A DNA stretch of 64,000 bases from Salegentibacter salarius (GTDB lineage Bacteria > Bacteroidota > Bacteroidia > Flavobacteriales > Flavobacteriaceae): the NCBI RefSeq assembly GCF_900168265.1, contig NZ_FVZF01000012.1:1-64000 (forward strand), given 5' to 3'. Position numbers and translations under genes: made by a program. The notes under the pieces are model-generated. The model worked only from the letters and a program-made list of their open reading frames with translations. It had not been told where the DNA came from and searched no databases. Below, piece after piece: positions 50,604 to 58,897 of the stretch. How positions within the stretch are numbered: the stretch's first letter is position 1; each line of letters opens with the position of its first letter.

Positions 50604-52445
50604 ATGAAAAAAACGCAGTTTTATATTTTATTTCTTGGCCTGCTTTGTGGCTTGCCAACACTTGCTCAAAACGATACGATAAACGTTTTGAACGAAGTAT
50701 TCCTGACCGATACCAAACTGAAAGATTTCTCTACCGGCCAGCAGGTTACTGTTTTAAACGATTCGGTTTTAAAGAAAAACGGAGCGCTACTTACTTCAGC
50801 ACTAAATTTTAATACCAATATCTATTTCAAGGAAAACGGGTTGGGGATGGTTTCTTCTCCATCTTTTCGTGGCACCACGGCGTCACAAACTGCGGTTTTA
50901 TGGAATGGGATCAATATCAACTCTCAATTTAACGGCCAAACCGATTTTAATACGCTAAACGCTGCCGGATATGATAATATTAGTGTGCGCGGTGGAGGAG
51001 GAAGTGTAGTTTACGGAACCGGTGCTATTGGTGGCACGGTGCATCTAAACACCAATCTTGATTTTAGCGGAAAAACTAAGCAGAATATTTTTTTGCAATA
51101 TGGTAGTTTCAATACGCTGGATGCTCGTTATAAAATAAAGACTTCCGGAAAGAAATGGAGTTTGAGTGTGGCGCTAGCGCGAAATTCTTCTGACAATGAT
51201 TACGAATGGCCGGTTGAAGGCAGAATTAATGAAAATGGAGAATTCTATAATAACAACCTTAACATAGGGCTGGCTTACCGTTTAAATAGTAAAAACACAC
51301 TGAAGTTTTACAGCGAGGTTTTTGATGGGGAAAGGCATTTTTCCCTGATTAGACCTTCAGAAACCCGTACAAAGTACCGCGATTTAAATACCCGGAATTT
51401 ACTGGAGTGGGTAAGTGAATTTGGAGATTTTATCTCGGTGGCAAGACTTGCACATTTAGATGAAAACTATCGTTATTATGACAATATAGCTTCAGAAAAT
51501 TATTCATTTGGCGAGGCAAAAACGCTAATCGGTAAATATGATCTAAAATATTCAGTCTCCAAAACACTGGAATTTAATACCGTTTTAACCAACACTTATA
51601 CCGATGGTGAGGGGTCTGGAATTGAAGAAAATACCCGAAACATTTTTTCCGCAGCTCTTTTAATGAAACACAAGCCGTTTCAGAAATTTCAATATGAATT
51701 AGGCATCAGGAAAGAAGCAACCAATAATTATGAAAGTCCGTTATTGTTTTCTGCAGGAATGAATTATGAATTTACAGATTTCTATAGCTTCAAAATGAAT
51801 GTTTCCCGAAACTTCAGAATCCCTACCTATAATGATCTTTATTGGGCAGGCGCTGGAAATCTTGATTTAACCCCTGAAACTTCTAACCAGGTAGAACTGG
51901 GAAATCATTTTAAATATCAAAATCTCACTTTTAGTCTTACCGGGTATTATATTCAGATTGATGATATGATTCGCTGGTTGCCTTCAGAGAGTAACGTATG
52001 GCGTCCCAGGAACGAAGAAAGAGTGGAAACGTACGGGTTAGAGATATTGGCCGGCTGGCAAAAGCAGCTTTCTAAGGATCATCAAATTAGCACTTCGGGT
52101 ACTTACGCCTATACGGTTTCAGAAAATATGAATACCGGTTACCAGCTTATCTATGTGCCTTTTCATAAAACAACCGGTGCATTTACCTATTCATTTAAAA
52201 ACTTAAACCTGGATTATCAGCTTTTATATAATGGCGAGGTTTTTACCAGGTCTGATAATAATTCCCGCTATAATATAGACTCCTATTTGGTTTCAAACCT
52301 TGGACTCTCTTATGATTTCGGGAAAAATAATACTTACAAACTGGGAACCCGAATCTTAAACATTTTTGATGAAGAATATCAAGGTGTGGAAGACCGATGG
52401 ATGCCCGGCAGAAATTTTAATATATACCTAAACCTTAATTTTTAA
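50604..52445 (+). CDS. btuB: TonB-dependent cobalamin receptor (BtuB-like)
   Basis: The 613-residue outer-membrane receptor starts at ATG 50604 with a signal peptide (MKKTQFYILFLGLLCGLPTLAQ), 50 bp after the riboswitch. A plug domain follows (VTVLNDSVLKKNGALL, FRGTTASQTAVLWNGININ, RGGGGSVVYGTGAIGGTVHL), then a 22-strand barrel ending in the C-terminal aromatic strand (NFNIYLNLNF). It imports cobalamin with TonB energy. A longer in-frame frame from 50475 overlaps the riboswitch and is not a real N-terminus. The BtuG-like lipoprotein follows 72 bp later. Confidence 0.92.
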   Translation: MKKTQFYILFLGLLCGLPTLAQNDTINVLNEVFLTDTKLKDFSTGQQVTVLNDSVLKKNGALLTSALNFNTNIYFKENGLGMVSSPSFRGTTASQTAVLWNGININSQFNGQTDFNTLNAAGYDNISVRGGGGSVVYGTGAIGGTVHLNTNLDFSGKTKQNIFLQYGSFNTLDARYKIKTSGKKWSLSVALARNSSDNDYEWPVEGRINENGEFYNNNLNIGLAYRLNSKNTLKFYSEVFDGERHFSLIRPSETRTKYRDLNTRNLLEWVSEFGDFISVARLAHLDENYRYYDNIASENYSFGEAKTLIGKYDLKYSVSKTLEFNTVLTNTYTDGEGSGIEENTRNIFSAALLMKHKPFQKFQYELGIRKEATNNYESPLLFSAGMNYEFTDFYSFKMNVSRNFRIPTYNDLYWAGAGNLDLTPETSNQVELGNHFKYQNLTFSLTGYYIQIDDMIRWLPSESNVWRPRNEERVETYGLEILAGWQKQLSKDHQISTSGTYAYTVSENMNTGYQLIYVPFHKTTGAFTYSFKNLNLDYQLLYNGEVFTRSDNNSRYNIDSYLVSNLGLSYDFGKNNTYKLGTRILNIFDEEYQGVEDRWMPGRNFNIYLNLNF

Positions 52446-52517
52446 CCAGCATGATGCTGGAAGCAAATATTCATAAAATAAGACAATTTGCTCCGCTCCT
52501 TGCTAAAATTCTAACCA

Positions 52518-53582
52518 ATGAAGAGAATCAGTAAACTATTAACCATTGCCATTTTAGGTGGCTTATTTTTGAATTCGTGTAGCAGTGATGATGATGTAGT
52601 TGAACCGTCAGAACAGCAACCGGAAGGAACATACACCGATGGCTTTTTTGTTCTAAATGAAGGAAATTCAGGTGGCGGCTCAGTTACTTTTATCAATAAT
52701 GATCTTGAAAATGTAGAACAGGAAATTTACAAGGCAGCTAACGCCGGGGATGATTTGGGGCAGTATATGCAATCTATCTTTTTTGAAGATGATCTAGTCT
52801 ATATTATTTCTAATGGCTCAAACCTGATTACGGTGGTTGACAGGTACACTTTTGAGCTGGTTGGTAAAGTAGATAGCGGTCTTAATGTTCCCCGATATGG
52901 AACAGTTGAAAACGGAAAAGCTTATGTAACAAATTTGGCCGGTTTTGAAGATGCTGATGCTACCGAATTTGATGATTATGTTGCCGTAATAGATTTAGAA
53001 ACTTTACAGGTTGAAGAAACCATAGCATTAAATGCTCCTGCCGAGCATATTGTAGAAGAAGACGGAAATATTTATGTACAGAATGCTGTATTTGGTGCCG
53101 GAAATACGGTTTCAGTGATTGATGCCGGTTCTAATGAAATAGTTAATACTATTGAAACCGAAGAAACCCTGAATTCTATTGAAATTGAAAACGGAGCCCT
53201 TTATGCTTTAAGTGCTTCCAAACTCGAAAAAATAGATCTGAACTCTGGCGCCGTGTTGGATGAAATAGAAATCAATACGGATGCAGGAAGCGCAGCTAAT
53301 CTTGTTCTTGAAGACGGATTGATTTATTATACAATAGGAAATTTAGTGTTTATGATGGGGGAAAATGCGGAAGCGGCTCCTGAAGAAGCTTTATTTTCAT
53401 ATACTTCTAACTCTGATTTTGGGATAATGTATGGTTTCGAAGTTGAAGATGATAGAATTTATATTGCCGATGGTGGAAATTTTTCTTCCAATAGTTTTGT
53501 TGAAATTTATAGCCTAAGTGGCGAATTACTGGAAAATATAGAAGTAGGTGTGGCACCAAACGGATTCTACTTTAACGACTAA
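52518..53582 (+). CDS. BtuG-like surface lipoprotein, YncE/DUF5074 beta-propeller
   Basis: The 354-residue protein has a lipoprotein signal ending FLNSC (Cys21), then SSDDDVVEP. The body is a seven-bladed-propeller type repeat: IISNGSNLITVVDRY, VPRYGTVENGKAYV, HIVEEDGNIYVQNAV, IEIENGALYALSASK, PNGFYFND. It belongs to the YncE/DUF5074 group. In gut Bacteroides, BtuG of the same fold captures B12 with very high affinity and hands it to BtuB. Its place after btuB makes that role likely here. Confidence 0.85.
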   Translation: MKRISKLLTIAILGGLFLNSCSSDDDVVEPSEQQPEGTYTDGFFVLNEGNSGGGSVTFINNDLENVEQEIYKAANAGDDLGQYMQSIFFEDDLVYIISNGSNLITVVDRYTFELVGKVDSGLNVPRYGTVENGKAYVTNLAGFEDADATEFDDYVAVIDLETLQVEETIALNAPAEHIVEEDGNIYVQNAVFGAGNTVSVIDAGSNEIVNTIETEETLNSIEIENGALYALSASKLEKIDLNSGAVLDEIEINTDAGSAANLVLEDGLIYYTIGNLVFMMGENAEAAPEEALFSYTSNSDFGIMYGFEVEDDRIYIADGGNFSSNSFVEIYSLSGELLENIEVGVAPNGFYFND

Positions 53583-53611
53583 AAGATTGTTTTTCTGTTA
53601 AATTGCATTTG

Positions 53612-53655
53612 CATAAAAAAAGCCCCGTTTCTTTTTTGAAACGGGGCTTTTGTAT
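53612..53655. terminator. Bidirectional terminator between btuG-like and S41 genes
   Basis: The stem AAAGCCCCGTTTC (53619-53631) pairs with GAAACGGGGCTTT (53638-53650), 13 bp, with a six-base loop. The minus-strand side has a strong T-run, the plus side a shorter one, so it would serve both convergent genes. Confidence 0.9.
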
Positions 53656-53670
53656 TCTAAGTTACTGAAA

Positions 53671-55155
53671 CTATTTCTTCAATTCAGCAGCTTTTTGCTT
53701 GATTTGTTCAGGAATTTCGTCTACATACATTCTCTGGTAATCAATATCATTATCACCACTCTCACCAATTTTAGTGAATCTTGAATCGTAAGATATAGCA
53801 GGAATTGCCATTCTATTACCGGTAATATCAGCAAGAGCAGCAGCCAGTAAGGTTTCTTCAGGTGTGCCCAGTTCTATTAAGTTTACAATATCTTCTTCAG
53901 CTTCAATATCAGGAATCAATCCTTCCTCGTAATATGCGTCTTCATCTGCATTTTTAGATTCGTAGATCAATGGCTGAATTACATATTTATGATTAGGATT
54001 ACGGTTTTGTCTTGTAAAGTTAGGCGAATCATACAAAGGTGCCGCCGCCTGGAATTTACCAACAGTAGAAGTACCTACGTGCACAACCTCTATATAAGGC
54101 GCAAGACCGTTCATCACCAATTCACTGGCAGATGCCGTAGAACCTGTACCTATAATATAAACTTTGCTAAGACCAAGACTATTAATCATCTCTTCGGTTC
54201 TAATTTTATCATTAAACCTGTCAACCAATTCTTCTTCTGAGAACTGACTTTGTAAAAGATCGTTCCAGCTTTGTTTAGAGAAAATTTCACCGTTAAACTG
54301 GCCGGTAATCATACTGGAAAGGTCTACCGCACTTTCTACAGAACCACCGCCGTTATACCTAAGGTCTAGAACTAACTCGTCTACACCTTCAGCTTTTAAT
54401 TCTCCAAATGCAGCGTTTAATTCATCATCAAAATCAGCAGTAAAACTGTTGTACATAATGTATCCTACATTTATTCCATCAACATCCAGGGTTTTAGCCA
54501 CTAATACTGGGTTCTCGGTAAGTTGTTCCCTTGTTAAGGCAATAGTTTCATCGGTATTACTAATGGTATTATCATTAATTTCAGCTACGGTGATCTCATA
54601 GCCATCTCTTCCTAAAAGAGATTGGTAATTATCCAGGGTCATTGATTCTCCGTCAATATCGGTAAAAAGTACACCGCGTGTTACACCTGCTTCGTCGGCA
54701 GAGCTTCCGGGAATTACATAGCGTACGTAGGCTAGAACACCATTATCGCCGAATCTTACCAAACCATAATCCATTCCGGTAGTAGTACTAATTCCGCTTT
54801 GGCTATTTTCTAAAACAGTATAATCGTCTACAATAAAACTAAAGCGATCTTTAGGTGCAGGAACTTTAAGTCCGTTTCTAAAAAGATCTTCGGGAGAGTC
54901 GAAGCTAGCTAACCACTCATCTTTATCTGATTCAGAATCAAAATAGTTTTCTCCTAGTTCAGGAACATCTGCTTCATATACATAATAGATGCTCATAGCA
55001 TCATATAAATAATTCTCAATTTCTAAATTAGGGGTTTCCCCTGGTTTGTCTCCACCTTCTACTACGGGGAAACGTTCGTCGTCATCGTCTTTAGAACAGG
55101 AGCTTAAAATCCCTGTAAATAAGAATAAAAGTAAAACTAGTTTATTAATCTTCAT
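53671..55155 (-). CDS. S41 family peptidase, PDZ-containing lipoprotein
   Basis: This C-terminal-processing-type serine protease has 494 residues. A lipoprotein signal ends FTGILSSC (Cys20). A PDZ domain (about 115-205) contains YVIPGSSADEAGVTRG. The S41 domain has VLDLRYNGGGSVESA, catalytic Ser in GTGSTASASELV and Lys in STVGKFQAA. Its substrates are unknown. It is divergent from the ECF sigma-factor operon, with only 121 bp between starts, so joint control is plausible. Confidence 0.9.
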   Translation of the reverse strand: MKINKLVLLLFLFTGILSSCSKDDDDERFPVVEGGDKPGETPNLEIENYLYDAMSIYYVYEADVPELGENYFDSESDKDEWLASFDSPEDLFRNGLKVPAPKDRFSFIVDDYTVLENSQSGISTTTGMDYGLVRFGDNGVLAYVRYVIPGSSADEAGVTRGVLFTDIDGESMTLDNYQSLLGRDGYEITVAEINDNTISNTDETIALTREQLTENPVLVAKTLDVDGINVGYIMYNSFTADFDDELNAAFGELKAEGVDELVLDLRYNGGGSVESAVDLSSMITGQFNGEIFSKQSWNDLLQSQFSEEELVDRFNDKIRTEEMINSLGLSKVYIIGTGSTASASELVMNGLAPYIEVVHVGTSTVGKFQAAAPLYDSPNFTRQNRNPNHKYVIQPLIYESKNADEDAYYEEGLIPDIEAEEDIVNLIELGTPEETLLAAALADITGNRMAIPAISYDSRFTKIGESGDNDIDYQRMYVDEIPEQIKQKAAELKK

Positions 55156-55276
55156 AAATGTTAAGTTTGTTTTAGATTGCTAAAAATACCCACAATAAAT
55201 TAAATTCAAAATCCTTTTGTAACAAATATTACCGCTAATCGTTTAAAAGGTAAGAAGGCTATTAAACCAAGCATAA

Positions 55277-55792
55277 ATGAAACAACAGGGCTTCCTGGAT
55301 AAAATAAACCCGGTAAAAGATAAAATGTACCGGCTTGCGTTACGACTGCTTGTTTCAAAAGAAGCGGCAGAAGATGCTACCCAGGATGTGATCCTAAAAT
55401 TGTGGAATCAGAAGCATAAGCTCAAGGATTATACCAATCTCGAAGCTTTTGCAATGACGGTAACAAAAAATTACTGTTTGGATGAATTAAAAGCGAAAAA
55501 GAATAGTAATTTAAGAATTGTTCATCAAAATTATGAAAATAACTCGATTTCTCCTGACAGAGGATTGGAGCTGAAAGATGAACTGAAGTGGATAAATGGA
55601 ATTGTATCTGAATTACCAGAACAGCAAAAAATCGTTTTTCAGCTTCGTGATATTGAGCAGTTGGAATTTGAAGAAATTATGAAAATTACCAACATGAAAA
55701 GTACTGCGGTAAGGGTAGCCTTATCTAGAGCGAGAAAAAAAATACGAGAGAGCTTAACAAAAAAGCATAATTATGGAATTGCAAAAAATTAA
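55277..55792 (+). CDS. ECF-type RNA polymerase sigma factor
   Basis: The 171-residue sigma70-family protein has region 2 (YRLALRLLVSKEAAEDATQDVILKLW, with the NYCLDEL follow-on) and region 4 (LPEQQKIVFQLRDIEQLEFEEI, then a helix-turn-helix with RVALSRARKKIRE). ECF sigmas of this size answer envelope signals. It overlaps the next gene by 20 bp. The downstream genes are a small single-span membrane protein and two DUF4252 proteins, a common Flavobacteria arrangement. Confidence 0.93.
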   Translation: MKQQGFLDKINPVKDKMYRLALRLLVSKEAAEDATQDVILKLWNQKHKLKDYTNLEAFAMTVTKNYCLDELKAKKNSNLRIVHQNYENNSISPDRGLELKDELKWINGIVSELPEQQKIVFQLRDIEQLEFEEIMKITNMKSTAVRVALSRARKKIRESLTKKHNYGIAKN

Positions 55793-56225
55793 AGATTTAC
55801 TGGAAAAATATGAAGCTGGGGAAACATCCCTGGCTGAAGAAAAAAAGCTCCGGGAGTACTTTAAGAGAAATGAAGTGCCTGATAGCCTAAAACCTTATCA
55901 AATTATCTTTGGTTTCTCTGAAATTGAGAGCAAGAAAAGCTACGAAAAGGAAATTTTATTGCCTTCTAATAAGCAGGATAATAGATATCTCTGGACTGCT
56001 ATTGCAGCAAGTGTGATCTTAGTAGTTGGGCTTTTCTTTTTTCAAAATAAACCCTTGGAAATGAGTGATAGCGATCTTGGCAATATTCAGGATAAGGAAG
56101 TAGCATTACAAAAAAGTATGGAAGCGTTAAAAATGGTTTCCGAATTAATGAACGAGGGAAAAGAAGATCTTATTTACTTAAAAGAATTTAATAACACCAA
56201 AAATAAATTTATAAAAACCGAATAA
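55773..56225 (+). CDS. Single-span membrane protein, likely anti-sigma factor
   Basis: The 150-residue protein has an N-terminal cytoplasmic helix (MELQKIKDLLEKYEAGETSLAEEKKLREYF) like the anti-sigma helical domain, a membrane helix at about 71-87 (WTAIAASVILVVGLFFF) and a periplasmic tail. It overlaps the sigma-factor gene, the usual sign of an anti-sigma partner. No zinc-binding anti-sigma motif (HxxxCxxC) is seen. Function inferred from position and topology. Confidence 0.7.
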   Translation: MELQKIKDLLEKYEAGETSLAEEKKLREYFKRNEVPDSLKPYQIIFGFSEIESKKSYEKEILLPSNKQDNRYLWTAIAASVILVVGLFFFQNKPLEMSDSDLGNIQDKEVALQKSMEALKMVSELMNEGKEDLIYLKEFNNTKNKFIKTE

Positions 56226-56228
56226 CCC

Positions 56229-56756
56229 ATGAGAAAGATAGCAATTATAGTATTTATTGGTTTGTTGCCAATGATAAGCCAGGCCCAGTCCTTTGCCAAG
56301 TATGAAGACATGAAAGATGTTGATGCTATGGTAATGACCAGCAAGATGTTTAAAATGCTTGCTAAGGTAGACCTAAGTGACGATAATCCAGAAGCAAGAG
56401 AGTACCTTAAGCTTATTGAAAACCTTGATGAGATTAAAATGTTTACCAGTACTACCGCATCAGTAAGAAGTGAGATGCAAAAGGACGTAGAATCTTATTT
56501 GAATTCTAATAATTTAGACCAGTTAATGCGGGTAAAAGAAGATGGAAAAAATATTCGCTTTTATTCGAAGAGTGGAAAAAGAGATAATTACGTAAGCGAG
56601 CTCTTTATGTTTATGGAAGGCGAAAAAGAAGGAGAGCCCATTTCGGTAATCTTAAGTATTACGGGTGAAATAGATCTTTCCCAGCTATCCCGTTTAACTT
56701 CAGACTTAAAAATTCCTGGTGCTGAAGAGCTTAAAAACGTAGAAAATAAATCTTAG
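56229..56756 (+). CDS. DUF4252 periplasmic protein
   Basis: The 175-residue protein has a signal peptide (MRKIAIIVFIGLLPMISQA) and the DUF4252 pattern: YEDMKDVDAMVMTSKMFKMLAKV, ENLDEIKMFTSTT, a dyad of acidic and aromatic strands and ISVILSITGEIDLSQL. DUF4252 proteins appear with ECF sigma factors in Flavobacteria. It lies 3 bp after the anti-sigma-like gene and 22 bp before a second DUF4252 gene. Function unknown. Confidence 0.88.
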   Translation: MRKIAIIVFIGLLPMISQAQSFAKYEDMKDVDAMVMTSKMFKMLAKVDLSDDNPEAREYLKLIENLDEIKMFTSTTASVRSEMQKDVESYLNSNNLDQLMRVKEDGKNIRFYSKSGKRDNYVSELFMFMEGEKEGEPISVILSITGEIDLSQLSRLTSDLKIPGAEELKNVENKS

Positions 56757-56778
56757 AATAACTTTAGAATCAATAATC

Positions 56779-57324
56779 ATGAAATCGATAAAAATATTAG
56801 GATTAGCATTGGCCGCTACTGCGTTTGTTTCTTGCGCCAGTGAACCAAGTTTACAGGAGTACTATGTAGAAAATCAACAGGATAATAAATTCATTGCAGT
56901 AGATGTACCAACAAGTATGTTCACCAATGTTGAAGAGGTGGATGAGAATCAAAGAGCCACATTAAAAAGCGTGAAGAAAATAAACCTTTTGGCGCTACCC
57001 GTTAAAGAGAATAAAGAGGAGTATGAAGCTGAAAAGACCAAATTAGCCAATATTCTAAAAGATGAAAAGTACCAACTTTTAATGAAATACGGTTCAAATA
57101 ATCGCAAAGCAGAAATTTATTTTACCGGAGAGGAAGATGCGATTGATGAAATTATTGTGTATGGCTACGATGATACAAAAGGAGTTGGAGTGGCAAGAGT
57201 TTTGGGAGAAGATATGAGTCCTCAGAAAATAATGGAATTAATGAAATCTCTGGAAAAAGGAGATGTAGATGTGGAAGGTTTAAAAGGAATTACCGGTATG
57301 TTAAATGCCGAAATTGGAGAGTAG
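56779..57324 (+). CDS. DUF4252 lipoprotein
   Basis: The 181-residue protein has a lipoprotein signal (MKSIKILGLALAATAFVSC, Cys19) and the same domain as the upstream gene: FIAVDVPTSMF, SVKKINLLALPV, a YGSNNRKAEIYF strand and GYDDTKGVGVARVLGED. The two DUF4252 genes probably arose by duplication; one is soluble, one lipidated. The operon sigma, anti-sigma-like, DUF4252, DUF4252 ends in the repeat/terminator structure at 57347. Confidence 0.88.
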   Translation: MKSIKILGLALAATAFVSCASEPSLQEYYVENQQDNKFIAVDVPTSMFTNVEEVDENQRATLKSVKKINLLALPVKENKEEYEAEKTKLANILKDEKYQLLMKYGSNNRKAEIYFTGEEDAIDEIIVYGYDDTKGVGVARVLGEDMSPQKIMELMKSLEKGDVDVEGLKGITGMLNAEIGE

Positions 57325-57346
57325 TTTTTAGTTGAAACTATTTAAA

Positions 57347-57460
57347 AGGTTGTTTGAAACGCTAGTACGTTACCCTGAAATTGGTTCATAATCTAATTCT
57401 AATAAACTTAGAATTTGAAACAAGTTCAGATTGCCGAATCGTTTCAAACAACCTATTTTT
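57347..57460. terminator. Terminator-like 15-bp stem whose loop holds a palindromic repeat
   Basis: The stem AGGTTGTTTGAAACG (57347-57361) pairs perfectly with CGTTTCAAACAACCT (57440-57454), followed by an ATTTTT run. The 78-nt loop contains a copy of the window's repeat (57368-57436) whose own arms pair. The structure lies between the convergent DUF4252 and purB genes and could stop transcription in both directions. Confidence 0.75.
57368..57436. repeat. Dispersed palindromic repeat nested in a terminator stem
   Basis: CGTTACC-CTGAAATTGGTTCAT-AATCTAA (57368-57396) faces TTAGAATT-TGAAACAAGTTCAG-ATTGCCG (57408-57436), an inverted pair like the 38726 copy. It is degenerate compared with the others (AATTGG for ACTTGT in the first arm). 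Confidence 0.7.
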
Positions 57461-57462
57461 AG

Positions 57463-58800
57463 TTATATCCCTGTATAATTTTGTGGGGTTATTTTTTTAA
57501 GTTCTTCTTTAACAGCTTCAGAAACCTCTAGTGTTTCAATAAAATCGGCGATACTCTTTTTGTTGATCTTTTCGTTGGTTCTGGTAAGACCTTTAAGCGT
57601 TTCATATGGATTTTTAAATCCTTCGCGGCGCAAAATAGTTTGAATAGCTTCAGCTACAACCGCCCAGTTGGCTTCAAGATCAGCATTTAGTTTTTCTTCA
57701 TTCAGCAATAATTTACCAAGACCCTTAAGCGTACTTTTTAAAGCGATGCTGGTGTGGCCCATAGGTACGCCAATATTTCTTAAAACTGTACTATCGGTAA
57801 GGTCTCGCTGCAATCTACTTATAGGAAGTTTGGCCGATAGGTGCTCAAAAATAGCGTTGGCAATTCCTAAATTTCCTTCACTATTTTCAAAATCTATAGG
57901 ATTCACTTTATGAGGCATTGCAGAAGAGCCTATTTCCCCTTTTTTAATTTTCTGCTTAAAGTAATCCATAGAAACATAGGTCCAGATATCGCGATCCAGG
58001 TCTATTAGAATATTGTTGATTCTTTTTAAAGTATCAAACAAAGCGGCCATATGGTCATAATGCTCAATTTGTGTGGTTGGAAAAGAATGGTGTAATCCCA
58101 ATTTTTCCTGCACAAAATTAGTCCCAAATTCCTTCCAGTCTATATTTGGATATGCGATCTTATGAGCATTAAAATTTCCTGTTGCACCGCCAAATTTAGC
58201 AGCGTGCGGCACTTTATTTAAAAGATCCAGTTGTGATTCTAAACGGGTAATAAAAACTTCTATTTCTTTTCCCAATCGGGTAGGGGAAGCAGGCTGGCCA
58301 TGAGTTCTTGCCAATAGTGGAACATTAGCCCAATCTTGAGAAAGTTGTGTAAGCTTAGCTATTATTTCTTCAATTTCAGGTAGGTATTCGGCTTCAATGG
58401 CATCTTTTAAGCTTAAAGGAACCGCAGTATTATTTATATCCTGGGAAGTAAGCCCAAAATGGATAAATTCTTTAGATTCCTCAAGTCCTAATTCATCAAA
58501 TTTATTTTTCAGCAGGTATTCTACCGCCTTTACATCGTGGTTGGTGGTTTTTTCAATCTCTTTTACCGCCTGGGCGTCTACGCTTGTAAAATTCTTATAA
58601 ATAGCACGTAAATCACTAAAAACCGAATGATCAATATCTTTAAGTTGTGGTAAGGGTAATTCACAAAGAGCAATAAAATACTCAACTTCAACCTTCACCC
58701 GGTATCTTATTAAGGCTTCTTCGCTAAAATAAGTGGCAAGTTGTTTGGTTTTAGAATGGTATCTTCCGTCTATAGGAGAAATGGCGGTTAGCGGTGTCAT
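57463..58800 (-). CDS. purB: Adenylosuccinate lyase
   Basis: PurB acts twice in purine synthesis, releasing fumarate from SAICAR and from adenylosuccinate. The 445-residue protein starts MTPLTAISPIDGRYHSKTK, as in the E. coli-type enzyme, and carries the fumarase/aspartase signature GSSAMPHKVNPIDFEN. HFGLTSQDINNTA is the substrate loop, and TRTHGQPASPTRLGKE-like residues (LLARTHGQPASP) are present. It is monocistronic, with a repeat/terminator 3' to it and a sirtuin gene upstream. Confidence 0.96.
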   Translation of the reverse strand: MTPLTAISPIDGRYHSKTKQLATYFSEEALIRYRVKVEVEYFIALCELPLPQLKDIDHSVFSDLRAIYKNFTSVDAQAVKEIEKTTNHDVKAVEYLLKNKFDELGLEESKEFIHFGLTSQDINNTAVPLSLKDAIEAEYLPEIEEIIAKLTQLSQDWANVPLLARTHGQPASPTRLGKEIEVFITRLESQLDLLNKVPHAAKFGGATGNFNAHKIAYPNIDWKEFGTNFVQEKLGLHHSFPTTQIEHYDHMAALFDTLKRINNILIDLDRDIWTYVSMDYFKQKIKKGEIGSSAMPHKVNPIDFENSEGNLGIANAIFEHLSAKLPISRLQRDLTDSTVLRNIGVPMGHTSIALKSTLKGLGKLLLNEEKLNADLEANWAVVAEAIQTILRREGFKNPYETLKGLTRTNEKINKKSIADFIETLEVSEAVKEELKKITPQNYTGI

Positions 58801-58897
58801 TTGTTTGATTTAGAAATTAAAAGCTGTAAAGATACTGCTTCCAAGTAATCTTTAAAACCGCAACGGCATTTCTTTTTCTCCTATAACTTTGAAATTT

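Noticed and set aside
22442-57436. CRISPR array from the repeated CTGAACTTGTTTCAG units
   Set aside because: The units are dispersed over 35 kb, are palindromic and vary in length; there is no regular spacing, leader or cas gene.
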